From contig NZ_FOSC01000003.1 in NCBI RefSeq assembly GCF_900114155.1, positions 124,001 to 188,000 of the forward strand: a stretch of DNA of 64,000 bases. The letters run 5' to 3'. The DNA comes from Marinobacter persicus. Lineage in GTDB: Bacteria > Pseudomonadota > Gammaproteobacteria > Pseudomonadales > Oleiphilaceae. The position numbers and the translations under genes are program-made. Below the pieces are notes generated by a model. The model did not search any database, was not told the DNA's origin, and worked only from the letters and a program-made list of their open reading frames with translations. Below, one piece after another: positions 1 through 8,069 of this stretch. Numbering within the stretch: the first letter of the stretch is position 1; each line of letters starts with the position of its first letter.

Positions 1-81
1 CTACTCCATGTATTCATGCATGGTGGCCATGGTCACCACGGCCCGCAAGGGAAGAAGGGAGATCAGCGAGATGAACAGTGA
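1..81 (+). CDS. C-terminal tail of a DUF2933-type small membrane protein (5' end outside window)
   Basis: Frame 1 is open from the first base to a TGA at 79-81. It gives a 26-residue tail with a His/Gly-rich motif (FMHGGHGHHG) and then a charged end (KKGDQRDEQ). This His/Gly-rich end after a hydrophobic stretch is typical of DUF2933 proteins, which are small membrane proteins often found in copper-resistance islands. The last codons overlap the ATG of the next gene at 71, so the two are probably translationally coupled. Only the tail is visible, so the family call rests on this motif and on the copper context. Confidence 0.55.
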   Translation, partial: LLHVFMHGGHGHHGPQGKKGDQRDEQ

Positions 82-721
82 GTTACCGAACTATGGCCTA
101 TGGGGGTTGGTGGTACTCAATTCAGCGATTTTCATCTTCTTCGCCTTCAGTTTTTTCAAACCACAGACAAAGCGTGACTGGCGTTCATTTGGCGCGTTCA
201 GTGCCTTTCTCGTCGCGTTGTTCACGGAGATGTACGGATTCCCGTTGACGATCTACTTTCTCTCAGGTTGGCTGCAGTCACAATATCCTGATGTGAACTG
301 GCTGGCTCATGACAGCGGGCATCTGCTCGAAATGCTGTTTGGCTGGCAAGGTTCCCCGCATTTTGGGCCCTTTCATCTGTTAAGTACGGTGTTTATTGGT
401 GGAGGTTTCTACCTGATTGCCGCAGGCTGGCGCACCCTGTACGCGGCTCAGAAAGCGGGGAATCTGGCAACAACCGGACTCTACGCCTATATCCGTCACC
501 CGCAGTACGTGGGTTTTGTTCTGATTATGTCTGGTTTCCTCCTCCAGTGGCCGACACTACTGACCCTGGCCATGTTCCCGGTGTTGCTCTGGATGTATTC
601 ACGATTATCCATCAGTGAGGAACGTGAAACTGAGAAGATGTTCGGGGATGCCTGGCGAAACTATGCGAACAAGACGCCAAGGTTTTTCCCGCGATTGCGG
701 GGGATGGGGCGCCAAGCTTGA
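71..721 (+). CDS. Isoprenylcysteine carboxyl methyltransferase (ICMT)-like membrane protein
   Basis: This 216-residue integral membrane protein has several hydrophobic segments and a C-terminal signature (GLYAYIRHPQYVGF, then SEERETEKMFGDAWRNY) typical of the ICMT/phospholipid methyltransferase superfamily. In that family this region binds S-adenosylmethionine. The bacterial substrate is unknown; the family has eukaryotic members that methylate prenylated cysteine. The ATG at 71 is chosen because it has a purine-rich AAGGGAGA upstream and overlaps the end of the preceding gene; the frame stays open upstream only because that gene is there. Such proteins recur in copper/heavy-metal islands, which fits the cus operon nearby. 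The role in metal resistance is inferred from context only. Confidence 0.8.
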   Translation: MNSELPNYGLWGLVVLNSAIFIFFAFSFFKPQTKRDWRSFGAFSAFLVALFTEMYGFPLTIYFLSGWLQSQYPDVNWLAHDSGHLLEMLFGWQGSPHFGPFHLLSTVFIGGGFYLIAAGWRTLYAAQKAGNLATTGLYAYIRHPQYVGFVLIMSGFLLQWPTLLTLAMFPVLLWMYSRLSISEERETEKMFGDAWRNYANKTPRFFPRLRGMGRQA

Positions 722-843
722 ACCCAAAATCCGAGAAACTAAATGACAATTTCAGCCTCATTTCAGATTTATATGGTTTAATTTAATTCAGCAGAGGTTA
801 GTAAGAGTTTTAGCTTTCCATTTGCGTTTTCTCAGAAATTTTC

Positions 844-869
844 ACCGCAGCCTTGGCTGCGGTTTTTTT
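844..869 (+). terminator. Rho-independent terminator after the copper-island + strand genes
   Basis: ACCGCAGCC pairs with GGCTGCGGT and is followed by seven T residues. It ends the + strand transcript that carries the methyltransferase gene. It stands back to back with a minus-strand terminator at 878-909. The 331-base gap 722-1052 holds these two terminators and no gene I can support. Confidence 0.8.
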
Positions 870-877
870 CGTGTAAA

Positions 878-909
878 CAAAAAAAACCGCAATATAAAAA
901 ATATTGCGG
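878..909 (-). terminator. Rho-independent terminator for the small minus-strand operon
   Basis: CCGCAATAT (887-895) and ATATTGCGG (901-909) form a perfect 9-bp stem. Read on the minus strand it is followed by a run of eight T. It lies downstream of the two small exported-protein genes at 1053-1634. Confidence 0.8.
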
Positions 910-1052
910 GAATTGAGAATGGCTGAGACCATTCGCAATGCAAAAATAAAAACTTGCGACTACGTCCGATCAGGCAGTCATGCCATGTAAAAATGACTGA
1001 CTGCCAATTCTACTGTAATGGAAAACTGCAATTTCATAAAGTTCAGGTTTTG

Positions 1053-1286
1053 TTATGACTCCTTGCTTTTCCCGGACTTATTATTACTCATTTTAGAATG
1101 CATCTTTTCGTGCATTTCTTCGTGGTTTTCCGTTAGGTGCAAACAGGTCTTGCGCACATCCTGTGTCTCAATGGTTTTGTTTGGATAGCTGCGTGCTTCG
1201 TTTATTCGGTCAGCTTGACCGGAATTGGCACTAGCGGCAGATGAGAAAGCTATGGCAACGGCGACTGCAATAATCGAAACTTTCAT
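1053..1286 (-). CDS. Small exported Met/His-rich protein, putative periplasmic metal-binding
   Basis: The protein has 77 residues: an N-terminal signal peptide (VSIIAVAVAIAFSSAASA, cleavage near ASA-N) and a short mature part ending in a His/Met-rich stretch (HEEMHEKMHSKM) and a Lys/Ser tail. His-X3-Met-His spacing of this sort is common in periplasmic copper or silver binders such as the Cus/Sil accessory proteins, but I do not recognise the exact family. The second of two in-frame ATGs (1286) is chosen because the AAGGG upstream then has normal 8-nt spacing. It follows another small exported-protein gene by about 55 nt, so the two are likely one operon. GC content is visibly lower than in the neighbouring cus genes, which suggests acquisition by transfer. 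Confidence 0.7.
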   Translation of the reverse strand: MKVSIIAVAVAIAFSSAASANSGQADRINEARSYPNKTIETQDVRKTCLHLTENHEEMHEKMHSKMSNNKSGKSKES

Positions 1287-1340
1287 TATCATATCCCTTT
1301 TCTGTTTATCTATGCATTATTCGTGAATGAATATTCGCAA

Positions 1341-1634
1341 TCAGGTCCCCGACATATCCTCCTTTTTTGAAGCTTCCAATCTATCCAGGGCGCTATGATA
1401 GGCTTTTCCTTCTTTGCTCATCATTTGTAAGCGAGCATCCATTCCGGATTCGGAAAAACCGTAATTCGTCATTTCTTTATGTAAATATTGAAGCCTGTCA
1501 TTATTTACAATCTTCTCAAGAGCGCTTTTATCTTTAAGGTCCGTACCCGCATTATCCATATCATTTGAAACGTTTCCTGCAAGTGCAGATGTTGAAAGAG
1601 TAACTGCGGTTACAAATGCAAATATCTTTTTCAT
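1341..1634 (-). CDS. Small exported protein of unknown function
   Basis: The 97-residue protein has a clear signal peptide (MKKIFAFVTAVTLSTSALA, cleavage before GNVSND). The mature part is charged and mostly helical, with several Met residues (MTNYGFSESGMDARLQMMSKEG). A strong AGGAGGT precedes the ATG. It is the first gene of a two-gene minus-strand operon with the Met/His-rich protein downstream, and it stands divergently from the cus efflux operon across a 220-bp AT-rich region. Function is not recognised; a periplasmic role in metal stress is inferred from the neighbours. The low GC content matches its operon partner. Confidence 0.7.
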   Translation of the reverse strand: MKKIFAFVTAVTLSTSALAGNVSNDMDNAGTDLKDKSALEKIVNNDRLQYLHKEMTNYGFSESGMDARLQMMSKEGKAYHSALDRLEASKKEDMSGT

Positions 1635-1786
1635 GATTTCACCTCCTGTTGGCTTGGTGATTTCATTAGATCACCGGTTCCTGAATCGTCCCTGAAATTT
1701 AAATAAAAAAATAAAAATTTTATGTATGTTTTTCGGCTTCAAGTAATAGTTGAGTCAGATCAAGATTTTGGAAGCTGCAAGTAAAT

Positions 1787-1818
1787 TTCAGGCTGGATTC
1801 AGGTTGAGAACATAACAT
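1787..1818 (+). promoter_or_regulatory. Candidate OmpR-type regulator site and -10 of the cus operon
   Basis: TTCAGGCTG (1787-1795) and TTCAGGTTG (1798-1806) are direct repeats with an 11-nt period. They are followed by a -10-like TAACAT at 1813-1818. Direct repeats of this spacing overlapping the -35 region are how CopR/CusR-type response regulators usually activate metal-efflux promoters. No regulator gene lies in the window, so the link is inferred. Confidence 0.35.
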
Positions 1819-1854
1819 CTGCTCTTCGGAAACACGTTCAGTGGAGAATCCAAA

Positions 1855-3174
1855 TTGTCCATCCCCTCTCACTTCATTAAATCGGCGGTTGTCGGTGTGC
1901 TGGTGCTGATTAGCCTCCCTGCACGGGCTGAACCAGAACTGCAACTGACCAGCGCAATCAATGCCGCCATCGAAAACGATCCCTGGCTTCGTCAGAGCGC
2001 GCACCTGCAAAGCGCGCTGCTGGATGAGTCCGTTGCTGCAGGGGCATTACCGGACCCTCGCGTAACCCTTGGCGCGGCGAATCTGCCCACGGATACCTTC
2101 GACACCGGCCAGGAGGCGATGACTCAGGCAACGGTTGGCTTCAGCCAGAAAATTCCCAGGGGTGATAGTCGGCAACTGGCCAGTGCGAAAATGCAGCAGA
2201 TGGCCAGCATTCAGCCGTTTCGCCGTGAGCAGCGCCAGGTGCAGGTAATGGAAACGGTGACCCATCTTTGGCTTGATCACTGGCGGTCTCAACAGAGCAT
2301 CCGGATTATCGAGCAGAACCGGGGGCTCTTTGAGCAGTTGGCCGACGTGGCCGAAGCCGGCTATACCTCCGCGACCATGGGCTCCAGGCAGCAGGATATT
2401 ATTCGCGCCTCTCTGGAGCTGACTCGCCTGGAGGACCGGTTAACCACCCTGAATTCACAGCTCGCCTCAAGTCAGGAGTCTCTGGGTGAGTGGGTTGGTC
2501 CGGCACAGGCCCGGCTCGCGGTCAGCGAGGAGATGCCAACAGAGCTGCTGCAGGCGTTTCCTGCAGGCTGGCGTGAGACCACGGCGAATGCGCTGACTCG
2601 TCACCCATCAATCCGCGCTACCGATCAGTTGATAGAAGCAAAGTCTACCGATGTGGACCTGGCCCGGCAGGCCTACAAGCCGGAATGGTCGGTCTCCGCC
2701 CAGTACGGGTTCAGGGACAGCGCTCCCAACGGCCAGGACAGGGCAGATCTTTTCTCGGTGGGCGTTGGTTTCGACCTCCCGATTTTCACCGGTAATCGCC
2801 AGGACAGAACCCTGAATGCCTCAGCGGCCCGACTGGAAGCTGCGAAGACGGAACGCCTGCTGCAGATCCGGAGCCTTCAGGCCAAAGCCCGTGCCGCCAT
2901 GGCCCGGATTGAACGGCTGGATGACCGCATAAACCTCTATCAGCAAACCCTGCTGCCCCAAATGGAAGAGCAGGCCAGTGCCGCGCTTTCGGCTTATGAC
3001 AACGACGACGGCGATTTCGCCGAAGCCGTGCGGGCCCGGATCGCCGAGCTCAATGCTCAGGTTGAGCTGATACAGATGAAGGCCGAACGTGCAAGGAATC
3101 TGGCGAGTTTCCGATACCTTACCGCGGACTCCTCTGAAATAACCCCACTTTCACTGACTCGTTATCAGGACTGA
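1855..3174 (+). CDS. cusC: CusC-like outer-membrane efflux protein (TolC family)
   Basis: This is the outer-membrane channel of a tripartite heavy-metal efflux pump. The 439-residue protein has a signal peptide (cleavage near ARA-EPELQ) and two repeated long alpha-helical regions typical of TolC/OEP proteins, e.g. PDPRVTLGAANLP near the N-terminus and the matching FDLPIFTGNRQ in the second half. The length fits the CzcC/CusC group. The start is a TTG at 1855 with GGAG 8 nt upstream; there is no ATG in frame before the signal peptide. It is followed after 5 nt by the adaptor gene and then the RND pump gene, so the three form one operon. Confidence 0.88.
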   Translation: MSIPSHFIKSAVVGVLVLISLPARAEPELQLTSAINAAIENDPWLRQSAHLQSALLDESVAAGALPDPRVTLGAANLPTDTFDTGQEAMTQATVGFSQKIPRGDSRQLASAKMQQMASIQPFRREQRQVQVMETVTHLWLDHWRSQQSIRIIEQNRGLFEQLADVAEAGYTSATMGSRQQDIIRASLELTRLEDRLTTLNSQLASSQESLGEWVGPAQARLAVSEEMPTELLQAFPAGWRETTANALTRHPSIRATDQLIEAKSTDVDLARQAYKPEWSVSAQYGFRDSAPNGQDRADLFSVGVGFDLPIFTGNRQDRTLNASAARLEAAKTERLLQIRSLQAKARAAMARIERLDDRINLYQQTLLPQMEEQASAALSAYDNDDGDFAEAVRARIAELNAQVELIQMKAERARNLASFRYLTADSSEITPLSLTRYQD

Positions 3175-3179
3175 CCATC

Positions 3180-4478
3180 ATGGCTAATTTCGTTCGCCCG
3201 TTGGGCTTTGTGTTGCTCGGTGGCATTGCCGGAGCAGGGGCTGCCTGGTGGCTGGCCACTGAAACCGGAACAGCACCGACTTCTGAAACTGCCAGCTCCG
3301 AAAGCCAGGAACCCCTCTACTGGGTGGCACCAATGGACCCCAATTTCAAAAGTGACAAACCCGGAAAATCGCCCATGGGGATGGATCTGGTTCCGGTTTT
3401 CGAGGAAGGCGGATCAGGCAATGATTCAGCCGGTACAGTTCGAATCTCGCCAACGGTTGTGAACAACCTGGGGGTCCGCACTGAACCGGTGATCAAGGGG
3501 CGCCTGCCAAACAACATCACCACCGTGGGCTATGTACAGTACAACGAAGACGAAATGGCCCACGTTCACCCCAGGGTGGAGGGGTGGATCGAAGCACTCT
3601 ACGTGAAAGCGGAGGGCGAGCCCGTCGAGAAGGGCAAGCCACTCTACACCCTGTATTCACCCACGCTGGTGAACGCTCAGGAGGAATTGCTGCTGGCCTT
3701 GAACCGGGGAAATCAGCGTCTGGTTGACGCGGCGTCTGAGCGTTTGACTGCGCTGAACGTGCCGGCCAGTTTGATCAAGCAGTTGCGGGAAACCCGCAAG
3801 GTACAAAAAACCATGACGGTTTACGCCCCTGCCTCCGGGGTGATCGAGAACCTGAATGTTCGCCAGGGAATGTTCATCAAGCCCGGAGATCGGGTGCTGT
3901 CCATCGCTGCGCTCGATGAAGTGTGGTTGATTGGTGAAGTCTTTGAGAGCCAGCTTTCTGCAGTCGAGGAAGGTAACCGGGCAACCATGACACTGGACTA
4001 CATGCCCGGCCTGAAATGGCGCGGAGAGGTGGATTACGTCTATCCCGAGGTCAATCCCGATACGCGCACAGCCCGGGTCCGGATGCGTTTTGATAACGCC
4101 GACGGTGAACTGATGCCGGGCATGTTTGCCCGCCTGGAGGTTCAGGGCAAGCGGGGAAACCGGGAATTCCTGGTGCCCCGGGAAGCCGTCATCCGCACCG
4201 GGCAGAGTGATCGCCTGGTGCTGGCGCTGGAGGAGGGCGCTTTCAAATCTGTTGAGGTGACTGTCGGCCGGGTGGGAGATCAGTACGCGCAAATACTCGA
4301 CGGCATCATGCCGGGCGATATGGTGGTGACCTCCGCCCAGTTCCTGATCGACTCTGAATCCAGCAAGAGCTCCGATTTCCAGCGAATGTCTGCCCAACCC
4401 GGCGACGGCATGGACCCGGAGATGGACCATTCGGAAATGGACCACAGCAACATGGACCATGACGGAGGCCAGCAATGA
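3180..4478 (+). CDS. cusB: CusB-like periplasmic adaptor with heavy-metal-binding domain
   Basis: This is the membrane-fusion subunit joining the RND pump to the outer-membrane channel. The 432-residue protein has an N-terminal hydrophobic anchor (about 8-26) and a heavy-metal-binding domain at about 47-76 (YWVAPMDPNF...PGKSPMGMDLVPVFEE). Barrel-sandwich and beta-barrel regions follow (VHPRVEGWIEALYVKAEGE; MTVYAPASGVIENL). The C-terminal tail is rich in Met, Asp and His (repeats of MDHS/MDHD), which suggests an extra Cu(I)/Ag(I) binding site. The PMDP...PMGMDL motif is characteristic of the CusB/SilB group. The stop overlaps the ATG of the pump gene by 4 nt (ATGA). Confidence 0.92.
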   Translation: MANFVRPLGFVLLGGIAGAGAAWWLATETGTAPTSETASSESQEPLYWVAPMDPNFKSDKPGKSPMGMDLVPVFEEGGSGNDSAGTVRISPTVVNNLGVRTEPVIKGRLPNNITTVGYVQYNEDEMAHVHPRVEGWIEALYVKAEGEPVEKGKPLYTLYSPTLVNAQEELLLALNRGNQRLVDAASERLTALNVPASLIKQLRETRKVQKTMTVYAPASGVIENLNVRQGMFIKPGDRVLSIAALDEVWLIGEVFESQLSAVEEGNRATMTLDYMPGLKWRGEVDYVYPEVNPDTRTARVRMRFDNADGELMPGMFARLEVQGKRGNREFLVPREAVIRTGQSDRLVLALEEGAFKSVEVTVGRVGDQYAQILDGIMPGDMVVTSAQFLIDSESSKSSDFQRMSAQPGDGMDPEMDHSEMDHSNMDHDGGQQ

Positions 4479-7400
4479 TCGCCTCCGTTATTCACTGGTC
4501 TATCCGCAATCGCTTTCTGGTACTGCTGGCCACCGTGCTCATCACCGGCCTGGGCCTGTATTCGCTGAAGAAGACGCCAGTGGATGCTCTGCCGGATCTC
4601 TCCGATGTGCAGGTGATCATCAAAACCAGCTTCCCGGGCCAGGCGCCGCAAGTGGTCGAAGACCAGGTGACCTATCCGTTGACCACCGCCATGCTCTCGG
4701 TGCCGGGAGCGGAAACGGTCCGGGGCTACTCGTTCTTCGGTGACTCCTACGTGTATGTCATCTTTGATGAAGACACGGATATGTACTGGGCCCGTTCGCG
4801 GGTGCTGGAATACCTTTCCCAGGTAGCGCCCAGCCTGCCGGACTCGGCCCGGCCCCAACTTGGGCCTGACGCCACCGGCGTGGGCTGGGTATATCTCTAC
4901 GCCCTGGTTGATCGCACTGGCCAGCATGACCTGAGCGAACTGCGCAGCCTTCAGGACTGGTTCCTGAAATACGAGCTGCAAACGGTACCCGGTGTTTCCG
5001 AGGTAGCCGCGCTTGGCGGCATGGTGAAGCAGTACCAGGTCAAGGTCAGTCCGGAAAAATTGCGGGCACTGGGAATCCCCCTGGCCCATATCCAGAATGC
5101 CATCAAACGCGGTAACCAGGAGGTGGGTGCCTCCGTTATCGAGATGGCCGAAGCGGAATACATGGTGCGAACCTCGGGCTACATCCAGTCCCGCGACGAC
5201 CTGCTATCGATTCCAATGGGCCTCGATGACAACGGCACTCCTATTTTGCTGAAAGACGTGGCCACAGTGGAAACCGGTCCACAGATGCGCCGGGGTGTCG
5301 CCGAGCTGAACGGCAACGGCGAAACTGTTGGCGGCGTTGTGGTGATGCGTTTTGGTGAAAACGCCCAGGCAACCATTAACGGCGTGAAGGACAAGCTGGA
5401 GGAACTGAAATCCAGCCTGCCCGAAGGGGTGGAAGTGGTCACCGTTTATGATCGCTCCGGCCTGATTGAAAGGGCGGTCAATAACCTCGGGTTCAAACTG
5501 CTGGAAGAGTTTCTGGTGGTGGGCCTGGTATGCATTGTTTTCCTGTTCCACGTGCGTTCGTCACTGGTGGCGATTCTCAGCCTGCCCGTGGGCATTCTGA
5601 TGGCCTTCATCGTTATGCACTGGCAGGGCATCAACGCCAACATCATGTCGCTCGGGGGGATCGCCATTGCCATTGGCGCCATGATTGACGGCGCCATCGT
5701 GATGATCGAGAACATGCACAAACACATGGAGCGAACGCCACTCACGCCGGAAAACCGATGGGAGGTGGTCGCCCGTTCGGCCTCGGAAGTCGGGCCGGCG
5801 CTGTTCTTCTCGCTTCTGATTATCACCGTCAGCTTTGTGCCCGTCTTCGCCCTGGAGGCGCAGGAAGGGCGGATGTTTGCGCCGCTGGCGTTCACCAAAA
5901 CCTACGCCATGGCGGCCAGTGCTGCGCTTGCGGTCACGCTGGTTCCGGTGCTCATGGGCTACTTCATCCGTGGCAAGGTGCTGCCCGAACACAAGAACCC
6001 GGTGAACCGGCTGCTGGTGGGCATCTACATGCCGGCGCTGAAACTGGTGCTCCGGTTCCCGAAAACAACCGTTCTGGCAGCGTTGCTGGCCCTGGTTGTG
6101 GGTGTGTGGCCAGCCACCAAAATTGGCAGTGAATTCATCCCGCCGCTGGATGAAGGCGATTTGATGTATATGCCAACCACCTATCCGGGGATCTCGATCG
6201 GCAAGGCCAGGGAATTGTTGCAGCAGACCGACAAGCTGATCGCCACCTTACCGGAGGTTGAAACCGTGTTCGGCAAAGTAGGGCGGGCGGACACCGCAAC
6301 CGACCCGGCGCCGTTAACGATGATTGAGACTTTCATCCAGCTCAAGCCCCGGGACCAGTGGCGTGAAGGCATGACCACCGAGAAGCTCAAGCAGGAGCTC
6401 AACTCCCTGATTCAGTTCCCGGGGGTAACCAATGCCTGGGTGATGCCGATCATCACGCGTATCGATATGCTGGCCACGGGTATCAAAACACCGGTGGGCA
6501 TCAAAGTGGCAGGCCCGGACCTTGCCGTGATTCAGGACATCGGCAAGCGTCTTGAGCAAGTCATGGTCGACATTCCCGGTACGGCCTCCGTGTATTCAGA
6601 GCGGGTCGCCGGTGGGCGTTATATCAAGGTGGATATCAACCGGGAGCGTGCCGCCCGCTATGGCCTCAACATTGCCGATGTTCAGCAGGTTGTTGCCTCG
6701 GCGATTGGCGGCATCAATGTGTCGAGAACCATTGAAGGGCTTGAGCGTTACCCGATCAACCTGCGTTACCCCGCAGACTACCGGGATTCGCCCGAGAAAC
6801 TGGAGCAGCTTCCCATCGTAACCGCCTCGGGCCAGCGAATTGCCCTGGCCGATGTGGCGGATATCCGGATAGAAGACGGCCCGCCGGCAATCAAGAGCGA
6901 AAATGCCCGCCTGAACGGCTGGACCTTCGTGGATATCGAAGGCGTGGATGTGGGCACCTACGTGGAACAGGCCATGGATATTGTCAGCGACGAGCTGGAC
7001 CTGCCCGCAGGCTACTCGGTGACCTGGTCAGGCCAGTATGAATACATGTTGCGGGCCAAGGAAAAGCTGACCTACGTGGTGCCGCTGACGCTCGCCATCA
7101 TCGTGATCCTGCTGTTCCTGAACTTCCGGCGCTTTGCCGAGGTGGCCATCATTATGGGCACGTTGCCATTCGCAATGATCGGTGCCATCTGGCTGATGTA
7201 TCTGCTGGGTTACAACTTCTCCGTGGCGGTAGGCGTGGGCTTCATTGCTCTGGCCGGCGTGGCGGTTGAGATTGGCGTGATCATGCTCGTATACCTCAAC
7301 CAGTCCTACCGGGAAATGCAGGAGACCTGTGAGCACAAAGGGGTGTCACCACGCCGGGAAACCCTTCGCCATGCGGTGCTGCATGGGGCCGGCCTGCGGG

Positions 7401-7597
7401 TTCGGCCGGTCATGATGACCGCTGCGGCCATTATTGGTGGTCTTGTGCCGATCATGATCGGTAGTGGCACTGGCTCGGAAGTGATGGGCCGCATTGCCGC
7501 GCCGATGGTGGGCGGGATGATCACCGCGGTTATTCTGGCTTTGTTGGTGATTCCCGTGCTGTTCTACCTCTGGAAGAGCAGACGCGTTCCGCAGTGA
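4475..7597 (+). CDS. cusA: CusA-like heavy-metal efflux RND permease
   Basis: This is the proton-driven inner-membrane pump of the HME-RND family, exporting Cu(I)/Ag(I) in the Cus subgroup. At 1040 residues it is the usual length. Features include the N-terminal TM1 (SIRNRFLVLLATVLITGLGL), the motif DLSDVQVIIKTSFPGQAPQVVEDQVTYP split over residues ~42-69, the periplasmic porter domains, and twelve predicted membrane helices. The sequence GAMIDGAIVMIENMHKH around residue 405 carries the charged TM4 residues of the proton relay. The second half repeats the pattern (GVAVEIGVIMLVYLNQS). Methionines in the porter region (e.g. VMPIITRIDMLATGIKTPVGIK) resemble the CusA metal path. Exact metal specificity is inferred from the adaptor's domain content. 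Confidence 0.93.
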   Translation: MIASVIHWSIRNRFLVLLATVLITGLGLYSLKKTPVDALPDLSDVQVIIKTSFPGQAPQVVEDQVTYPLTTAMLSVPGAETVRGYSFFGDSYVYVIFDEDTDMYWARSRVLEYLSQVAPSLPDSARPQLGPDATGVGWVYLYALVDRTGQHDLSELRSLQDWFLKYELQTVPGVSEVAALGGMVKQYQVKVSPEKLRALGIPLAHIQNAIKRGNQEVGASVIEMAEAEYMVRTSGYIQSRDDLLSIPMGLDDNGTPILLKDVATVETGPQMRRGVAELNGNGETVGGVVVMRFGENAQATINGVKDKLEELKSSLPEGVEVVTVYDRSGLIERAVNNLGFKLLEEFLVVGLVCIVFLFHVRSSLVAILSLPVGILMAFIVMHWQGINANIMSLGGIAIAIGAMIDGAIVMIENMHKHMERTPLTPENRWEVVARSASEVGPALFFSLLIITVSFVPVFALEAQEGRMFAPLAFTKTYAMAASAALAVTLVPVLMGYFIRGKVLPEHKNPVNRLLVGIYMPALKLVLRFPKTTVLAALLALVVGVWPATKIGSEFIPPLDEGDLMYMPTTYPGISIGKARELLQQTDKLIATLPEVETVFGKVGRADTATDPAPLTMIETFIQLKPRDQWREGMTTEKLKQELNSLIQFPGVTNAWVMPIITRIDMLATGIKTPVGIKVAGPDLAVIQDIGKRLEQVMVDIPGTASVYSERVAGGRYIKVDINRERAARYGLNIADVQQVVASAIGGINVSRTIEGLERYPINLRYPADYRDSPEKLEQLPIVTASGQRIALADVADIRIEDGPPAIKSENARLNGWTFVDIEGVDVGTYVEQAMDIVSDELDLPAGYSVTWSGQYEYMLRAKEKLTYVVPLTLAIIVILLFLNFRRFAEVAIIMGTLPFAMIGAIWLMYLLGYNFSVAVGVGFIALAGVAVEIGVIMLVYLNQSYREMQETCEHKGVSPRRETLRHAVLHGAGLRVRPVMMTAAAIIGGLVPIMIGSGTGSEVMGRIAAPMVGGMITAVILALLVIPVLFYLWKSRRVPQ

Positions 7598-7647
7598 ACT
7601 CTGGTCTTTAAACGCAGATAAATGTTGTTCAAGTGACTTTGATTTCA

Positions 7648-7686
7648 GCCCCGATTCGGTTTTAGGCCTTTACTGAATACGGGGCA
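7648..7686 (+). other. Stem-loop after cusA
   Basis: CCCCGATTC and GAATACGGGG can pair with one bulge across a 17-nt loop just downstream of cusA. There is no T tract, so it may slow 3' decay or help Rho-dependent ending rather than act as an intrinsic terminator. Confidence 0.35.
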
Positions 7687-7716
7687 GAATCACTGCCACA
7701 TCCCAGGGAGAGACTT

Positions 7717-7818
7717 ATGAACCGATGTGGCGTTTTAATCGCATGTCCGCCGATGGTGGTAGCACCGGCTTTCGGGTTTGCCAAGGTAACTCCGGTCAAA
7801 TGGCCGGTGGGGGAATGA
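7717..7818 (+). CDS. Possible 33-codon small ORF
   Basis: An ATG at 7717 has AGGGAGAG at 5-8 nt upstream and runs 33 codons to TGA. The product has a hydrophobic Cys/Pro-rich N-terminal half and ends in KWPVGE. It lies in the 287-base gap between cusA and tRNA-Pro, which otherwise holds only hairpins. The good ribosome site is the only support; no family is recognised. Confidence 0.2.
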   Translation: MNRCGVLIACPPMVVAPAFGFAKVTPVKWPVGE

Positions 7819-7837
7819 TGAATCAGGAGCACAGACA

Positions 7838-7868
7838 ACAAAAAAGGCCAACCCCGAAGGATTGGCCT
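7838..7868 (-). terminator. Rho-independent terminator of the tRNA-Pro transcript
   Basis: On the minus strand AGGCCAA pairs with TTGGCCT across a CCTTCGGG-type loop and is followed by a run of T. It lies 17 nt past the 3' end of the tRNA. Confidence 0.75.
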
Positions 7869-7884
7869 ATTCTGTCTTTCTGAT

Positions 7885-7961
7885 TGGTCGGGACGGCAGG
7901 ATTTGAACCTGCGACCCTCTGCACCCCATGCAGATGCGCTACCAAGCTGCGCTACGCCCCG
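7885..7961 (-). tRNA. tRNA-Pro (anticodon GGG)
   Basis: The 77-nt gene folds as a full cloverleaf. The acceptor CGGGGCG pairs with CGTCCCG (one G-T pair), the D arm is GCGC...GCGC, the anticodon loop is ATGGGGT, and the T loop is TTCAAAT. CCA is encoded. The anticodon loop and D arm match the well-known enterobacterial tRNA-Pro(GGG). Confidence 0.95.
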
Positions 7962-8020
7962 TCAACGGCTAGGCAACAGAAACAGGGTTGTTTCAGTAGC
8001 TTAGCGGGAGCGAAGTCTAC

Positions 8021-8054
8021 ACCAGCCCCCGCTAAAAATAAATAGGGGGCTGGT
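8021..8054 (-). terminator. Stem-loop at the end of the FMN glutamate synthase-like gene
   Basis: ACCAGCCCCC and GGGGGCTGGT form a perfect 10-bp stem around a 14-nt AT-rich loop. It sits 16 nt past the stop of the minus-strand oxidoreductase. The minus-strand side lacks a T run, so full termination is uncertain. Confidence 0.45.
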
Positions 8055-8069
8055 TAAAATTCTTTCCCG

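Noticed and set aside
3657..4475. Long frames antisense to cusB and cusA
   Set aside because: They are reverse-strand shadows of well-supported coding frames.
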